Origin: Burkholderia sp. SRS-W-2-2016
Lineage (GTDB): Bacteria; Pseudomonadota; Gammaproteobacteria; Burkholderiales; Burkholderiaceae
Assembly (NCBI RefSeq): GCF_001931485.1
Contig: NZ_MSDV01000023.1
Span: 186,001-250,000 of the forward strand
Length of the DNA stretch: 64,000 bases
Direction of reading: 5' to 3'
Below are positions 45,351-54,608 of the stretch, piece after piece. Each line of letters starts with the position of its first letter. The stretch's first letter is position 1. Both the position numbers and the translations under genes were made by a program. The notes beneath the pieces were generated by a model. The model was given only the letters and a program-made list of their open reading frames with translations, was not told where the DNA came from and did no database searches.

Positions 45351-45516
45351 TTCACGTCTCCTGCGTCGTTATAGGACGGCTATTTCGTGGTGCTTCGATG
45401 TGTGCTGCGATGAGTTCTACGAAAGATTCTGCGGGTGGTTCAACGATTGGTTCTGTGGCGGGTTCTACGAGAGGTCTTGCGGTAATGGCTGAAAGCGTGG
45501 CGCGCGCGAGCGCTGG

Positions 45517-46191
45517 CTACGGTTCCGGGTGCTCGCGTTGATAGCGGTCGAGCACGGCCTTTTCGGCGGCGAGGATATGGCAGCGGGTAATCGCTTCGGC
45601 CCATGCGGCATTGCGGTTCGCGAGCGCCTGCACGATTTCGACATGCTGGCGGGCGCTGCTCGCGCGGTGTTCGTCGTTGTAGGAATCGAACGTCCACTTG
45701 ATCAGCGGGGTTTCCTTCATCGACTTCAACGAGCGGTCGAGCCGCGCGTTGCCGGCGGCGGCCGTGATGATCGAATGGAATTCGCCGTTGGCGGTGAACC
45801 ACGCTTCGGTGGTTTCGGCGGTGGACGGCTGCAGCGTGATCGCCGACATCTGCGCGGCGAGCGCGCCGAGCCGCTCGATGTCGGCGCTGCCGATCTTCAA
45901 CGCGGCGCGCCCGGCGAGAAACGGCTCGATCAGCAGGCGCGCCTCGAAGATCTCGCGCGCGTCCTGCAGCGACCACGCCTTGACCCGCACGCCATAGTTC
46001 GGCCGGATCTCGACCCAGCCTTCGGCGCCGAGCCGGCGCAGCGCTTCACGCACCGGCGTGCGGCTGACTCCGAGGCTTTTCGCCAGTTGCTCTTCGCGCA
46101 GATACTGGCCCGCGCCATAACGGTTCTCGGCGAGCGACTGTTTGATCGCGAGATAGACGTCGTCCGGCGATCGGGCCGGTGCAGGCTGCAT
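45517..46191 (-). CDS. GntR-family regulator, FCD type
   Basis: About 224 residues. The winged helix-turn-helix (REEQLAKSLGVSRTPVREAL, in part SLGVSRTPVREALRRL) is followed by an FCD effector domain with metal-type residues (FEARLLIEPFLAGRAALK, FHSIITAAAGN, HVEIVQAL). ATG 46191 is chosen; in-frame sequence upstream adds a hydrophobic stretch foreign to the family. A direct repeat TTGTATGCAAA-type site overlaps this start codon, implying self-control. It probably regulates the lyase/MFS pair downstream. Confidence 0.87.
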   Translation of the reverse strand: MQPAPARSPDDVYLAIKQSLAENRYGAGQYLREEQLAKSLGVSRTPVREALRRLGAEGWVEIRPNYGVRVKAWSLQDAREIFEARLLIEPFLAGRAALKIGSADIERLGALAAQMSAITLQPSTAETTEAWFTANGEFHSIITAAAGNARLDRSLKSMKETPLIKWTFDSYNDEHRASSARQHVEIVQALANRNAAWAEAITRCHILAAEKAVLDRYQREHPEP

Positions 46192-46263
46192 TGTATGCAA
46201 AACGTTGTCTTTCACGATCAGGAAGATGCGTATCGGCAGGATGACCAATACATTGTATGCAAA
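46189..46263. promoter_or_regulatory. Pair of CATTGTATGCAAA repeats at the GntR gene
   Basis: Identical 13-mers occur at 46189-46201 and 46251-46263, 62 bp apart. The core TTGTATGCAA is near-palindromic, as for FCD-type GntR operators. The first copy includes the CAT complement of the start codon. Confidence 0.6.
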
Positions 46264-46350
46264 GTTGTGAAAGAGACGCTCGGTGATTTCCCTGGCCGAG
46301 GGCGCCGGCCGGGGCTCGAATCCGCAGACGAATGGATCGCGGCGAGCAAA

Positions 46351-46390
46351 TAAAAAATGGCCCGAGGGGCGGGCTCGCCCTTCAGGCCAT
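46351..46390 (-). terminator. Rho-independent terminator of the porin gene
   Basis: Read on the minus strand: ATGGCC pairs with GGCCAT (46385-46390 and 46357-46362) around an inner GGGCG/CGCCC stem, followed by TTTTTTA. It lies about 56 bp past the porin stop. Confidence 0.75.
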
Positions 46391-46446
46391 GCGTGGTTCC
46401 GCGCGAGGCGCGCGGCGTACTGCGATGATTCGCGCCGATGCGCGAC

Positions 46447-47541
46447 TCAGAACCGCGTATGCAAGCCGACGCGCGCGACCGCCTGGGTCTGACCGCTCGA
46501 TGCGCCGTCCGCGCTGTTCATCCCGTTGAGCTGCGCGAGCCCGCCCGAGCTCGCGCGCTGATACACGCCGAGCACATAGACGTCGGTACGCTTGGACAGC
46601 GAGTAGTCGAGGATCGCCGCGGCCTGGTGCGCGTGATTGTTGTCGACGACCGAATTGCCCTTCATATACATATACGATGCACCGGCTGCCAATGCCGGCG
46701 TGACCCGGTACTGCGCGCCGACCGAACCTTCGTAGACCGAAGCGCCGTTTGCTGAGTTGTGCACGGTCGTGAACAGCGCATTGGTGAACCACCCGCCGAA
46801 CTTGTAATGCGCGCCGACGCCCCAGTTGCGTACGCTGACCTGCGGCGAACCCGCGGTGTAGTACTTGATGTTCGTGTAGGCCGCGTTCGCGCCGAACGAA
46901 TTCGCCGCGTAATTGAGCGCGAAGCTGGTCGAATTGCCGGCGCCGATCGAGCCCGCCACGTTGCCGAAGCCGTACATCGCACCCGCGCTGAAGCCGTTGA
47001 AGATCGGCGTCACGTATTTGACCGAGTTGGAGATCCGCTCGCCTGCCATGCGGTCCCAGTCGAATGAGCCGGTCGCATTGCTCGGCAGCGCGAGCTTCTT
47101 GAACGGACCGGCACGGAACGCATAGAAGTGGCCCGAAATTTCGGCGGGGTCGTTGCCGCCGAAATAGAGCGCGTCCGTCATGAAGTCGTACTGGTTGCCG
47201 AGCGTGATCTTACCGGCGCGTTCGTTGGTGAGACCGACGAGCGCGGTGCGGCTGAACAGGCTTGCATTCGGCATGAACGAGCCATTGTTCACCTGAAACT
47301 GGTTGACGAGTTCGAAGATGGCCTTGGTGCCGCCGCCGAGATCTTCGGCGCCTCTCATGCCCCACAGATTCGGACCGTTGACGCCGTCGTCCATCTTCAC
47401 GTTGCTCTTGCCCGACTGGTTGCTCACATAGGTGACGCCCGTGTCGATCAGGCCGAACAGCGTGACGCTGCTTTGCGCATGTGCCGCGCTTGCCATCAGG
47501 GTACTCGCGAGAATGGCGAGCGCGATTTGCGTCTTCTTCAT
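46447..47541 (-). CDS. Gram-negative porin, Burkholderia OmpC type
   Basis: A 364-residue outer-membrane protein. Signal peptide MKKTQIALAILASTLMASAAHA is followed by QSSVTLFGLIDTGVTYVSN, the typical first strand. Later LWGMRGAEDLGGGTKAIFEL, FSRTALVGL and a C-terminal aromatic (HTRF) for outer-membrane insertion. It forms a trimeric 16-strand pore. A good Shine-Dalgarno (AAGGAGAT) precedes ATG 47541. Confidence 0.92.
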   Translation of the reverse strand: MKKTQIALAILASTLMASAAHAQSSVTLFGLIDTGVTYVSNQSGKSNVKMDDGVNGPNLWGMRGAEDLGGGTKAIFELVNQFQVNNGSFMPNASLFSRTALVGLTNERAGKITLGNQYDFMTDALYFGGNDPAEISGHFYAFRAGPFKKLALPSNATGSFDWDRMAGERISNSVKYVTPIFNGFSAGAMYGFGNVAGSIGAGNSTSFALNYAANSFGANAAYTNIKYYTAGSPQVSVRNWGVGAHYKFGGWFTNALFTTVHNSANGASVYEGSVGAQYRVTPALAAGASYMYMKGNSVVDNNHAHQAAAILDYSLSKRTDVYVLGVYQRASSGGLAQLNGMNSADGASSGQTQAVARVGLHTRF

Positions 47542-48466
47542 CGTAATGATCTCCTTTTGTATTTAGTCCTGCGAAGTGCGGCGGCGTGTCATAGCCATGC
47601 CGGTCGCGGATCATGCGTAGCCGTGGCCATCGCCAGGAAAAAGGCGGCCGGTTGCAGAACGGGGCTCAATATAGTCGAGCCCGATGTTCGTAAGGAAGTG
47701 GTGCGGAGCGTGCGAAAAAGGCAATCGAGTGTGCGAACGCGGTGACGAAAATGCGGGGTTTACGCGCAGTAGCGAATGCGGCGGCATGCTGCGCGATCGC
47801 GGAGAATGCGTTGTAGTGCGTTGAAAACCCAGTGTTTTATTTTTATGTCACGTTTTGATGCTGTGCGTTTTTCGTAAAAGTTAAACGGCAATTCTGTAAA
47901 AATCGAAGTTCTCCGACACGCGTCGCGATAAATAAAAGAGAAAGCTTCGTGCATTACTTCGCAACGCGATTTCGCGTGGCGTTGGGTGTACGCCACAACT
48001 TCGCGGGGTGTGCGTCCGACACGTCAAGACGTTGCCGGAATGGCCGGCGCGATAAGCGCCGCGCAGCGCATTTCATTTTCTTACTTTTCATATCTAAAAA
48101 ATTTATCGCTCGCGGTGATATGCGATTGCGTGCCGCGCCGGTATCGATTGTGGCGGGCGCGCGTAAGTCCTTGTAGCAAAGCGTGGCGCACACCGCTTTG
48201 CGCAATTACGAGATGCGCATGGCATCGCACACGCCTGGTTTCCGCTGTCGCTCCCTGTGGTTAACCCGCGATTTCACGCTGTTCACCGAATGGTTAACGT
48301 CGCGGCAAAACGAGACGAGCCGTCGCGAAACCGCGAACCCTATGGCCGCCATCAAGAGATCCACGACGTTTCCAAGAGCCGAAATATCAAAGAGGAGAGG
48401 TAAATCCATGAAGGTGAAGAACACGGCTGTCACTCAGCCTGGAACAACGCACAGAGGAGGTCAGGC
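47542..48466. other. Long divergent intergenic region, porin / tannase
   Basis: No convincing gene. 47815-47945 and 48075-48125 are unusually AT-rich for this DNA and suit promoters. GCAAAGCG (48176-48183) and CGCTTTGC (48194-48201) form an inverted repeat, and the 22-bp GGTTAACC-containing motif lies at 48253-48274, with a partial copy near 48289. Confidence 0.6.
48253..48274 (+). promoter_or_regulatory. GGTTAACC motif, copy upstream of tannase
   Basis: CCCTGTGGTTAACCCGCG followed by ATTT. It matches 20 of 22 bases with 50543-50564 upstream of the transporter gene. The start codon is about 192 bp downstream. Confidence 0.65.
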
Positions 48467-50233
48467 ATGAGAACCATGAATGCTCGCCATCTGCTCTCAC
48501 GCATCCGGACCCGTACCGTTTCGCTGCTGACGCTGGCGGGCGTGTGCGCGACCGCTGCGATCGTCGCCGCATGCGGTGGTGGCGGCGGTGGCGGCACGCT
48601 TACCTATCCGACGCTGTCGGTCGTGCAACCGGTCGTCGATTGCGCGAAGCTCGCTGCGGTCGATATCACCGATATCGGCGGCGCGGGCAGCACGATCACG
48701 TCCGCGACCGTGACCAATGCGACGATCAATGGCGCGACCGTTGCGTTCTGTACCGTGAAGGGCACGCTCGCACCGTCGAATACGTTCGAAGTCGCGTTGC
48801 CGGTCAGCACGTGGACGCAGCGTTTCGCGGAACTCGGTTGCGGCGGCCTGTGCGGCAATCTGAGCGATCCGACCCAGCAAAGCTCGTTCAGCTTCACGTA
48901 TCAATGCCCGCTGGTGCAGAAGGGCGGTTTCGTGACGGCGGCGACCGACATGGGCCACACCGGCTCCGATCAGACGTGGAGTTCGGACACGCAGAAGCAG
49001 GCCGACTTCGCGTATCGCGGCCAGCACATCACGACGCTCACCGCGAAGAAGCTGATCAAGGCTTATTACGGACAGCAGCAGAAGTACTCGTACTTCATCG
49101 GCTGTTCGGACGGCGGCCGTGAAGCGCTGATGGCCGCGCAACGTTACCCGACCGACTACAACGGTATCGTCGCCGGCGCACCGGCCGCGCACTTCCAGAT
49201 CCAGAACTCGCTGTATCACGGCTGGAGCGTGAAGTCGCAAAGCACGACCGGCACCAGCGCGGGCAATGCGATCCTGTACGCCGATAAAGCCACGCTGCTG
49301 CACAAGGCGGTCGCGGCAGCTTGCGGCGGCGGCAGCGGCGCGGCCGATGGTCTGCTCGCCGATCCGCGTACCTGTCATTTCGATCCGGCCACGATCCAGT
49401 GCGCGAACAACGCGACCGACACGAGCAGCTGTCTGACCGCTGCCGAAGTGACGACCGCGAAGGCTATTTATAGCGGTCCGACCGATGCGACCACTGGCGA
49501 GTACATGCTGGCCGGTTCGCCGCAATACGGTTCGGAAGCGAACTGGGTTGGCGTCGAAGTGCCGACGACGAACTCGACCGACGCGCCGGTGCCCGTCACG
49601 AAGCTGTTCAGCTATTCGATCGTGACCGGCGCCTACAACCTGATCTTCACCGGTTCGCCGACGATGCCGACCATCGACACTTTCGGCTATACGGATGCAA
49701 GCTTCTACCCGACCTATCTGAAGGCGAATCATCCGTTCATCGATGCGACGAGCCCGGACCTGTCCGCGTTCCAGGCGGCCGGCGGCAAGCTGATTCTGTG
49801 GCACGGCTGGGCCGACCAGCACATTTCGCCGCTGTTCACGATCCAGTACTACGAAGCAATGCAGAAGACGATGGGCGATTCGAACGTCGATCAGTTCGCG
49901 CGTCTTTATCTGGTGCCGGGCGTCGCGCATTGCGGCGGCGGCGAAGGCTTCCCGAACATCGACCTCGTGACGTCGGTCACCAACTGGGTCGAGCAGGCGA
50001 AGGCGCCGAATTCGGTGATGACGTATCAAACCGATGCATCGAACAACGTGACGGCTTCGCGTCCGGTCTATCCGTTCCCGGCGGTCGCGAAGTACACCGG
50101 TTCGGGCGACTGGCACGACGGCGCGAATTACACGCAGGGCTCGCCGCTGTACAGCGCGGCGTCGCGCACGTGGGCCGGCTCGAGCTTCTACACGACCTAC
50201 ACGCCGAGCACGCGTGGCGTGGCCGCGCCGTAA
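48467..50233 (+). CDS. Tannase/feruloyl esterase family lipoprotein
   Basis: A 588-residue esterase. The signal ends in a lipobox-like VAAC followed by seven Gly, so a lipid-anchored envelope protein is likely. The family CS-D-HC catalytic pattern is visible: C213-S214 (GCSDGGR), D450 (WADQ) and H488-C489 (AHCGGG); the two Cys form the disulfide that holds Ser and His. Substrates are gallate or hydroxycinnamate esters. GAGGAGG precedes ATG 48467. The neighbouring transporter and oxalomesaconate genes support release and use of gallate-type acids. Confidence 0.9.
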   Translation: MRTMNARHLLSRIRTRTVSLLTLAGVCATAAIVAACGGGGGGGTLTYPTLSVVQPVVDCAKLAAVDITDIGGAGSTITSATVTNATINGATVAFCTVKGTLAPSNTFEVALPVSTWTQRFAELGCGGLCGNLSDPTQQSSFSFTYQCPLVQKGGFVTAATDMGHTGSDQTWSSDTQKQADFAYRGQHITTLTAKKLIKAYYGQQQKYSYFIGCSDGGREALMAAQRYPTDYNGIVAGAPAAHFQIQNSLYHGWSVKSQSTTGTSAGNAILYADKATLLHKAVAAACGGGSGAADGLLADPRTCHFDPATIQCANNATDTSSCLTAAEVTTAKAIYSGPTDATTGEYMLAGSPQYGSEANWVGVEVPTTNSTDAPVPVTKLFSYSIVTGAYNLIFTGSPTMPTIDTFGYTDASFYPTYLKANHPFIDATSPDLSAFQAAGGKLILWHGWADQHISPLFTIQYYEAMQKTMGDSNVDQFARLYLVPGVAHCGGGEGFPNIDLVTSVTNWVEQAKAPNSVMTYQTDASNNVTASRPVYPFPAVAKYTGSGDWHDGANYTQGSPLYSAASRTWAGSSFYTTYTPSTRGVAAP

Positions 50234-50265
50234 GCGTTAACAGGCGGCTGTAACCGATCGAATAG

Positions 50266-50283
50266 CCGGCCTTCAGCGGCCGG
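50266..50283 (+). terminator. Short GC hairpin after the tannase gene
   Basis: CCGGCC (50266-50271), loop TTCAGC, GGCCGG (50278-50283), followed by TTCTTCT. Confidence 0.55.
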
Positions 50284-50294
50284 TTCTTCTCCAA

Positions 50295-50330
50295 AGCGGA
50301 ATGACCGTTGTCCCGGTCATTCCGCTTTTT
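50295..50330 (+). terminator. Strong Rho-independent terminator
   Basis: A perfect 13-bp stem, AGCGGAATGACCG (50295-50307) with CGGTCATTCCGCT (50314-50326), 6-base loop, then TTTT at 50327-50330. Confidence 0.88.
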
Positions 50331-50724
50331 CTATTCCCGCATGACCCGCGCGGCCGTTCTATGCGACTTCGTTCCCGCGTCATCAGTTCTATTTATCGAA
50401 GGGTGTGCGAACGAGCGGTCGTAAAGCCCGCTTTCGGCCCCTTATAGATGGGCTAAAACGCTTGTCGGGCGGGACTCCCGGTGGTTTGGCCGGGGCGCGG
50501 GAACGCTATGCGGAATCATAAAAACGCGGATACTCGCATCAGCCCTATGGTTAACCCGCGCTTTGGCAGTCGAATCGGCAAACGTACCTTCACGCCAGTT
50601 ACTTGAAGAAGGCAACTGAGCGACCGTCGCCACGACGGTTACGGAATCGATGCAGTACGAACGCAGTGCGCAATTACGTGCTCCGAGCGCGCGATAAGAC
50701 CAGTGATGGAGGCAGGAGATTCAA
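50331..50724. other. Leader region of the aromatic-acid operon
   Basis: No gene. It contains the second copy of the GGTTAACC motif (50543-50564), an AT-rich patch near 50515-50525, and GGAGGCAGGAG before the transporter ATG. Confidence 0.6.
50543..50564 (+). promoter_or_regulatory. GGTTAACC motif, copy upstream of the MFS/ligJ/ligK operon
   Basis: CCCTATGGTTAACCCGCG followed by CTTT; two differences from the copy at 48253-48274. The start codon is about 160 bp downstream. Confidence 0.65.
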
Positions 50725-52083
50725 ATGAGTGGAACCACGAGCGGTAAAAGAATTGATATCAAGGCGTTCATCGACGAACGGCCTATTTCGGCGTACCAAT
50801 GGTTGCTGGTGGCGCTGTGCTTTCTGGTCGTGACCGCCGACGGGATGGACGTCGCGATCATGGGTTTCGTCGCGCCGTCGATCATTCACGACTGGGCCAT
50901 TTCGCGTCCCGCATTCGGCCTCGTGATGAGCGCGGCGCCGATCGGTCTGGTGATCGGCGCATTGACCGCGGGTCCGGCATCGGACCGCATCGGCCGCAAG
51001 TGGGTGCTGATTACGTCGGTGTTTCTGTTCGGTGTGTTCACGATCGCGACCGCATTCACGCAATCGCCGCTGCAAATGGCCGTGCTGCGTCTGCTGACCG
51101 GTATCGGTCTCGGCGCCGCGATGCCGAACTCGACCACGCTGCTGTCCGAGTACGCGCCGCAGCGCAAGCGTGCATTGCTGATCACGGTGATGTTCACCGG
51201 CTTCAATCTCGGCTCGGCATTGATCGGTTTCGTGGCTGGCTGGCTGATCCCGGTGCATGGCTGGCGCTCGGTGCTGATCTTCGGCGGCGCGTTGCCGCTC
51301 GTGCTGATTCCGTTCCAGATCTGGCTGCTGCCTGAATCGGCCCGTCTGCTGGCGGTGCGCGGCGCGTCTTCGCAACGCGTCGGCGCGGTGCTCGGCCGCG
51401 TGTGCGGCGCGCGTTTCAACGGCGACGAAGTATTCGTGTCGAACGAACCGCCGCTGCCGACCCGCAAGCCGATCGGCGTGCTGTTCTCGCACGGCTACAG
51501 CACGATGACGATTGCGCTGTGGGTCACGTATTTCATGGGTCTGCTGGTGATCTACCTGCTGACCGGCTGGCTGCCGACGCTGATGAAGGACGCGGGTCTG
51601 ACGGTCACGACCGCGGCGAACGTCACCGCGATGTTCCAGATCGGCGGCACGATCGGCGCGGTGCTGGTCGGCTGGATCATGGACAAGGCGCGTCCGGCGC
51701 CGGTGATCAGTACTGCGTATGTCGGCGGCGCGCTGTGCGTGCTCGCACTCGGCTATATCGGCGCGCTGTCGTCTTCGCTTACGCTGCTGGTATTCGCCGC
51801 GGGCTTCTGCATGAGCGGCGCGCAGACCGGTCTGAACGCGTATGCGCCGGGCCGTTATCCGACCGTCGCGCGGGCCACCGGCGTCAGCTGGATGCTCGGC
51901 ATGGGCCGTTTCGGCAGCATCTTCGGCTCGGCGATCGGCGGCGCGCTGCTCGGTCTGGGCTGGCAATTCGGCGCGATTCTGGCGATGCTGGCGATTCCGG
52001 CCGCGCTCGCCGCGATCGCGATCCTGGTGAGCCAGCGCGTGAGCAACGTGGCGTCGGCGGCGCAGCCGAATACCGCGCACTGA
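50725..52083 (+). CDS. MFS aromatic acid:H+ symporter (AAHS family)
   Basis: A 452-residue, 12-helix transporter. The helix-1 motif TADGMDVAIMGFVAP (AAHS D-G-x-D pattern), SDRIGRKWVL in loop 2-3 and LRLLTGIGLGAAMPN in helix 4 match PcaK/GalT-type transporters of 4-hydroxybenzoate, protocatechuate or gallate. It heads an operon with LigJ- and LigK-like genes and shares an upstream motif with the tannase gene, so gallate or protocatechuate import is likely. Confidence 0.87.
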   Translation: MSGTTSGKRIDIKAFIDERPISAYQWLLVALCFLVVTADGMDVAIMGFVAPSIIHDWAISRPAFGLVMSAAPIGLVIGALTAGPASDRIGRKWVLITSVFLFGVFTIATAFTQSPLQMAVLRLLTGIGLGAAMPNSTTLLSEYAPQRKRALLITVMFTGFNLGSALIGFVAGWLIPVHGWRSVLIFGGALPLVLIPFQIWLLPESARLLAVRGASSQRVGAVLGRVCGARFNGDEVFVSNEPPLPTRKPIGVLFSHGYSTMTIALWVTYFMGLLVIYLLTGWLPTLMKDAGLTVTTAANVTAMFQIGGTIGAVLVGWIMDKARPAPVISTAYVGGALCVLALGYIGALSSSLTLLVFAAGFCMSGAQTGLNAYAPGRYPTVARATGVSWMLGMGRFGSIFGSAIGGALLGLGWQFGAILAMLAIPAALAAIAILVSQRVSNVASAAQPNTAH

Positions 52084-52174
52084 TGCACGCGTAATAACGA
52101 ACTCGCAATAAGAAATCCGGCGCGCGCGCAATCCGCGCGCGCCGTCAGGGCAAATCATTTATTGAGGAATCACG

Positions 52175-53200
52175 GTGATCATCGACATTCACGGCCACTA
52201 CACGACCGCGCCAAAAGCGCTGGAAACGTGGCGCAACCGCCAGATCGCGGGCATCAGGAATCCGTCCGAAATGCCGAAGGTCTCGGAGTTGCAGATCAGC
52301 GACGACGAGCTGCGCGAGTCGATCGAAAGCAACCAGCTGAAACTGATGCGCGAACGCGGTCTCGATCTGACGATCTTCAGCCCGCGCGCGAGCTTCATGG
52401 CGCATCACATCGGCGACTTCGAAGTCTCGAGCACGTGGGCGGCGATCTGCAACGAGCTGTGCTATCGCGTGAACCAGCTGTTCCCCGATCGTTTCGTGCC
52501 GGCCGCGATGCTGCCGCAAAGTCCGGGTGTCGATCCGGCCACCTGCATTCCCGAACTCGTCAAATGCGTCGAGCAGTACGGCAATGTCGCGATCAATCTG
52601 AATCCCGATCCGTCCGGCGGTCACTGGACCAGCCCGCCGCTGTCCGACCGTTCGTGGTATCCGATCTACGAGAAGATGGTCGAGTACGACATTCCGGCGA
52701 TGATTCACGTGAGCACGAGTTGCAATGCGTGCTTCCACACCACCGGCTCGCATTATCTGAATGCGGATACGACCGCGTTCATGCAATGCCTGACCTCGGA
52801 CCTGTTCCGCGATTTTCCGACGCTGCGTTTCATCATTCCGCACGGCGGCGGCGCGGTGCCGTATCACTGGGGCCGTTTCCGCGGACTTGCGCAGGAACTG
52901 AAAAAGCCGCTGCTGAAAGACCATTTGCTGAATAACGTGTTCTTTGATACCTGTGTCTATCATCAGCCGGGTATCGATCTGCTGACGAAGGTGATTCCGG
53001 TCGACAACATCCTGTTCGCGAGCGAAATGATCGGCGCGGTGCGCGGGATCGATCCGGAGACGGGCCACTATTTCGACGACACGAAACGCTATGTCGAAGC
53101 GGCGCATGTCGCGGCCGAAGATCGTCAGAAGATTTATGAAGGCAACGCGCGGCGCGTTTATCCGCGTCTCGATGCAATGCTCAAAGCGAAGGGGCTGTAA
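52175..53200 (+). CDS. ligJ: 4-oxalomesaconate hydratase, LigJ type (amidohydrolase fold)
   Basis: A 341-residue metal hydratase close to Sphingobium LigJ in length and sequence: IIDIHGHYT (metal H-x-H), [57 protein letters not shown] and [11 protein letters not shown]. It hydrates 4-oxalomesaconate to 4-carboxy-4-hydroxy-2-oxoadipate in the protocatechuate 4,5-cleavage and gallate pathways. GTG 52175 follows GAGGA. Its product is used by the next enzyme. Confidence 0.9.
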   Translation: MIIDIHGHYTTAPKALETWRNRQIAGIRNPSEMPKVSELQISDDELRESIESNQLKLMRERGLDLTIFSPRASFMAHHIGDFEVSSTWAAICNELCYRVNQLFPDRFVPAAMLPQSPGVDPATCIPELVKCVEQYGNVAINLNPDPSGGHWTSPPLSDRSWYPIYEKMVEYDIPAMIHVSTSCNACFHTTGSHYLNADTTAFMQCLTSDLFRDFPTLRFIIPHGGGAVPYHWGRFRGLAQELKKPLLKDHLLNNVFFDTCVYHQPGIDLLTKVIPVDNILFASEMIGAVRGIDPETGHYFDDTKRYVEAAHVAAEDRQKIYEGNARRVYPRLDAMLKAKGL

Positions 53201-53202
53201 TC

Positions 53203-53886
53203 ATGTATGAACTCGGAGTCGTTTATCGCAACATCCAGCGCGCGGATGCGGACGTGGCCGCCAAACTCGGCGCGCTCGGTTCGGCCACCGTGCACGAAGC
53301 GATGGGCCGCACCGGCCTGCTGAAGCCGTATATGCGGCCCATTTATGTCGGCGCGCGCGCGAGCGGCACCGCGGTCACCGTGCTGCTGCAGCCGGGCGAT
53401 AACTGGATGCTGCACGTCGCGGCCGAACAGATCCGCCCGGGCGACGTGGTCGTCGCGGGCGTCACCGCGGATTGCACCGATGGTTATTTCGGCGATCTGC
53501 TCGCGACCAGCTTCAAGGCGCGCGGCGCGCACGCGCTGATCATCGACGCCGGCGTGCGCGACGTCAGCGTGCTGACCGAGATGAATTTCCCGGTGTGGAG
53601 CAAGGCGATTTCCGCGAAGGGCACGGTCAAGGCGACGCTCGGCTCGGTGAATATTCCGGTGGTCTGCGCGGGCGCGCTGGTCACGCCGGGCGACGTGGTC
53701 GTCGCGGATGACGACGGCGTGGTCGTGGTGCCGGCCGCGGCGGCGTCGGCAGTGCTGGAAAAGGCGGCCGCGCGCGAAGCCAACGAAGCGGCAAAGCGCG
53801 CGAAGCTCGCCTCCGGCGTGCTCGGTCTCGACATGTACGACATGCGCGGCACGCTCGAGCAGGCCGGCCTGCGTTACAAGGACTGA
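53203..53886 (+). CDS. ligK: 4-carboxy-4-hydroxy-2-oxoadipate aldolase/oxaloacetate decarboxylase, LigK type
   Basis: A 227-residue RraA-like class II aldolase. [43 protein letters not shown] and [16 protein letters not shown] carry the metal and substrate residues of LigK/GalC/ProA. It splits the hydratase product to pyruvate and oxaloacetate and can decarboxylate oxaloacetate. It starts 2 bp after the ligJ stop. Confidence 0.92.
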   Translation: MYELGVVYRNIQRADADVAAKLGALGSATVHEAMGRTGLLKPYMRPIYVGARASGTAVTVLLQPGDNWMLHVAAEQIRPGDVVVAGVTADCTDGYFGDLLATSFKARGAHALIIDAGVRDVSVLTEMNFPVWSKAISAKGTVKATLGSVNIPVVCAGALVTPGDVVVADDDGVVVVPAAAASAVLEKAAAREANEAAKRAKLASGVLGLDMYDMRGTLEQAGLRYKD

Positions 53887-53891
53887 CGGCC

Positions 53892-54608
53892 GTGGTCGCG
53901 CTGACGAACGGGCAGCACGTGGCGCTGCCGATCACCGGCATTTCGTCGATGGCGACCCGCCAGGTGCTGGCCGAACTCGTTGCCGCGTACGAGCGGCGCA
54001 GCGGTCAGGCGGTGACGATCGAATCGGTCGGCGGCGTCGATGCGGCGCGCCGCGTTGAGGATGACGAAGTATTCGACATCGTCGTGCTCGCGGCGGATGC
54101 GATCGAGCGGCTGGTGGTGTCCGGCTGTGTCGAGCCGGCAAGCCGGGTCGGTGTCGCGCGTTCGGGCATCGCGGTCGCGGTGGCGGCCGGTAGCGCGCGC
54201 CCGGACATCGGCAGCGAAGCGGCGCTGCGCAACGCGGTGGTCGGCGCGCGCAGCATCGGTTATTCGACCGGGCCGAGCGGCACGCATCTGCTCAAGCTGT
54301 TCGAGCGCTGGGGGATTGCCGAACAGATTGCGCCGCGGCTCGTGAAGGCGCCGCCGGGTGTGCCGGTCGGTGGGCTCGTCGCGCGTGGCGACGTTGCGTT
54401 GGGTTTTCAGCAGTTGAGCGAACTGATTCACGTGCCGGGTATTGCGGTACTCGGCGAATTGCCGCCCGATGTGCAAGCCACCACGGTGTTCACCGCCGCG
54501 ATCTGCACGCTCGCGCGTCAGCGCGAAGCGGCGCAGGCGTTGCTGGCCTTTCTGGTTTCGCCGGAGGCCTCCGGCGCGAAGCTGGCCAATGGGATGACGC
54601 CGGCCTGA
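53892..54608 (+). CDS. ModA-like substrate-binding domain protein without signal peptide
   Basis: A 238-residue protein with the fold pattern of molybdate-type binding proteins (ISSMATRQVLAELVAAYERRSGQ, DIVVLAADAIERLV, GARSIGYSTGPSGTHLLKLFE, FQQLSELIHVPGI). It starts at GTG 53892 with MVALTNGQHVALPITGIS and has no export signal, so it is expected in the cytoplasm. It is tightly linked to ligK. No permease is nearby. It may be an enzyme or sensor built on this fold; its role is not known to me. Confidence 0.75.
   Translation: MVALTNGQHVALPITGISSMATRQVLAELVAAYERRSGQAVTIESVGGVDAARRVEDDEVFDIVVLAADAIERLVVSGCVEPASRVGVARSGIAVAVAAGSARPDIGSEAALRNAVVGARSIGYSTGPSGTHLLKLFERWGIAEQIAPRLVKAPPGVPVGGLVARGDVALGFQQLSELIHVPGIAVLGELPPDVQATTVFTAAICTLARQREAAQALLAFLVSPEASGAKLANGMTPA

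Noticed and set aside
45323-45541. Ser/Gly/Thr repeat-like frame upstream of the MFS gene on the opposite strand
   Set aside because: Imperfect short repeats in the spacer between the MFS and GntR genes; no coding support.
46300-46330. GGGCTCGAATCC resembling a tRNA T-arm
   Set aside because: No acceptor stem, anticodon arm or CCA end can be folded around it.
48181-48201. Possible sigma-54 promoter TGGC...TTGC in the tannase leader
   Set aside because: Spacing between GG and GC is 13, not the required 10.
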